From Lasioglossum baleicum (lineage: Eukaryota; Arthropoda; Insecta; Hymenoptera; Halictidae): a stretch of DNA of 64,000 nt. The DNA lies in contig NW_027469310.1 in the NCBI RefSeq assembly GCF_051020765.1, positions 161,745-225,744 of the forward strand. Reading direction: 5' to 3'. The stretch's first letter is position 1; every line of letters starts with the position of its first letter. The notes beneath the pieces were generated by a model. The model saw nothing but the letters and a program-made list of their open reading frames with translations. It was not told the origin of the DNA and did not search any database. The position numbers and the translations under genes were made by a program. Below, piece by piece: positions 62,798-64,000 of the stretch.

Positions 62798-64000
62798 GCT
62801 AGTCGAGCAAAAACACGTGTGAGAGGGATGCATCCCGCAGGCTAGTCGAGCAAAAACACGTGCGAGAGGATGCATCCCGCAGGCTAGTCGAGTAAAAACA
62901 CGTGCGTGAGGATGCATCCCGCAGGCTAGTCGAGTAAAAACACGTGCGAGAGGATGCATCCCGCAGGCTAGTCGAGTAGAAAACACGTGCTAGAGGCTGC
63001 TTCCCGCAGGCTAGTCGAGTAAAAACACGTGCGAGATGATGCATCCCGCAGGCTAGTCGAGTAAAAACACGTGCGAGAGGATGCATCCCGCAGGCTAGTC
63101 GAGTAAAAACACGTGCGTGAGGATGCATCCCGCAGGCTAGTCGAGTAAAAACACGTGCGAGAGGATGCATCCCGCAGGCTAGTCGAGTAGAAACACGTGC
63201 GAGAGGATGCATCCCGCAGGCTAGTCGAGTAAAAACACGTGCGTGAGGATGCATCCCGCTGGCTAGTCGAGTAAAAACACGTGCGAGAGGATGCATCCGC
63301 AGGCTAGTCGAGTAGAAACACGTGCTAGAGGCTGCTTCCCGCAGGCTAGTCGAGTAAAAACACGTGCGAGATGATGCATCCCGCAGGCTAGTCGAGAAAA
63401 AACACGTGCGAGAGGATGCATCCCGCAGGCTAGTCGAGTAAAAACACGTGCGTGAGGATGCATCCCGCAGGCTAGTCGAGTAAAAACACGTGCGAGAGGA
63501 TGCATCCCGCAGGCTAGTCGAGTAGAAACACGTGCGAGAGGATGCATCCCGCAGGCTAGTCGAGTAAAAACACGTGCGAGAGGACGCATCCCGCAGGCTA
63601 GTCGAGTAAAAACACGTGCGAGAGGATGCTTCCCGCAGGCTAGTCGCAGCAAAAACAAGTGCGAGAGGATGCATCCCGCAGGCTAGCCGAGTAAAAACAC
63701 GTGCGAGAGGATGCATCCCGCAGGCTAGTCGAGCAAAAACACGTGCGAGATGATGCATCCCGCAGGCTAGTCGAGCAAAAACACGTGCGGAGGATGCATC
63801 CCGCAGGCTGAACGAGTAAAAACACGTGCGAGAGGATTCATCCCGCAGGCTAGTCGAGTAAAAACACGTGCTAGAGGCTGCATCCCGCAGCTAGTCGAGT
63901 AAAAACACGTGCTAGAGGATGCATCCCGCAGGCTAGTTGAGTAAAAACACGTGCGAGAGTATGCATCCCGCAGGCTGGTCGAGTAAAAACACGTGCGAGA
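62420..64000. repeat. 5023-bp-offset copy of 57.4-59.0 kb
   Basis: The B inserts at 62518 and 62755 and the following A variants (GTGCGTGAGG series, CCCGCTGGCTAG near 63260, GAGGACGCATCC, CAAGTGCGAG, GCTGAACGAG) repeat those at 57495-58950. The offset is 5023 bp and drifts by single bases because this copy has several private one-base insertions and deletions. Confidence 0.85.
62820..63895. other. Cluster of private one-base indels
   Basis: Compared with the intact counterpart near 57.8-58.9 kb, this stretch has GAGAGGGATG (extra G, near 62825), GTAGAAAACAC (extra A, near 62978), CATCCGCAGG (missing C, near 63296), GTCGCAGCAAAAAC (extra C, near 63646), GTGCGGAGG (missing G, near 63788) and CCCGCAGCTAG (missing G, near 63888). 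A GTCGAGAAAAAAC substitution lies near 63394. Most are length changes of short homopolymers. Elsewhere in the window such events are rare (near 12840, 43803, 50643, 62062). Confidence 0.85.

Larger units (their letters stand above)
1..64000. repeat. 42-bp satellite DNA array filling the window
   Basis: Every line of the window is made of head-to-tail copies of a 42-bp monomer, all in the same orientation, with no interruption by unique sequence. I estimate about 1,500 units. Typical copies differ from the consensus at none to three positions, and the same variants recur in linked sets. No gene, tRNA, rRNA, transposon end or target-site duplication is visible in any part, so there is no intergenic stretch to describe separately. 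The length and nested higher-order structure are typical of eukaryotic heterochromatic satellites; the host is not identifiable from the sequence. Long open frames exist in three of six frames because 42 is divisible by 3, but they lack coding features other than the absence of stops. Array copy number may be misjudged by the assembly. Confidence 0.98.
21718..64000. repeat. Right array domain: A units with interspersed B units
   Basis: From 21718 onward the A array is interrupted by 45 B units in 17 clusters. Other variants concentrated here are CACGAG in place of CACGTG (paired units from about 21248), GTGCGTGAGG units, and the 41-bp unit with AAAGCAC (14 copies, near 24726, 28961, 33409, 34512, 36917, 37111, 37977, 38786, 43864, 44826, 50912, 52380, 55568, 57245). 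Blocks within this domain are copies of one another at several offsets. Confidence 0.88.

Noticed and set aside
1..64000. CRISPR array
   Set aside because: Units are directly adjacent without unique spacers, the period is 42 bp with all parts repeated, and there are no cas genes or leader.
1..64000. CENP-B box or telomeric repeat
   Set aside because: I found neither the TTCG...CGGGA arrangement of the CENP-B box nor TTAGGG-type runs. Centromere identity therefore cannot be claimed from motifs.
1..64000. Rolling-circle or ribozyme-like satellite RNA (hammerhead type)
   Set aside because: I looked for the CTGATGA and GAAA core motifs in conserved order within a unit on both strands and did not find them. 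The unit is also too short.

Overview
The whole 64-kb window is one tandem-repeat (satellite) array. I see no unique sequence, no gene, no RNA gene and no recognisable transposon anywhere in it, and both ends of the window lie inside the array. The basic unit (A monomer) is 42 bp. It carries a 10-bp palindrome GGATGCATCC, the linker GCTAGTCGAG, an A5 tract and a palindromic CACGTG at the monomer junction. I estimate about 1,500 units, most differing from the consensus by zero to three bases. Such an array fits a eukaryotic genome (centromeric, pericentromeric, subtelomeric, sex- or B-chromosome heterochromatin). Nothing in the sequence identifies the species.

Because 42 is 14 codons and the consensus lacks stops in three of its six frames, the array contains very long open frames on both strands (one of 3,386 codons). 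These are arithmetic by-products and I annotate none as a CDS. Recurrent 41-bp and 43-bp monomers switch the frame, and common variants create stops.

Layout. Region 1-21717 has only A-type units and holds a marker variant (ACCTGC followed by GATTCATCC, about 0.79-16.6 kb) not found later. From 21718 to the end, a second unit type (B, 69 bp) appears 45 times in 17 clusters. In B, the 16-bp palindrome segment is replaced by a 43-bp segment made of almost two copies of a 24-bp subunit with the 12-bp palindrome TGCGCATGCGCA. Most clusters sit 54-56 bp downstream of a 41-bp monomer, forming a repeated cassette.

Higher-order structure. Near-identical blocks recur at offsets of 2141, 4325 and 4957 bp (left), 4235 bp (two adjacent copies at 21188-29657), 1103 bp, 7049 bp, 962 bp, 4655/4865 bp and 5023 bp (right end). 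The array evidently grew by nested unequal exchanges involving mostly 1-7 kb segments. One junction (25423) falls exactly at the edge of a B insert. The last ~1.2 kb carries a cluster of private one-base indels, mainly in short homopolymer runs, that suggests either array-edge decay or unpolished sequence.
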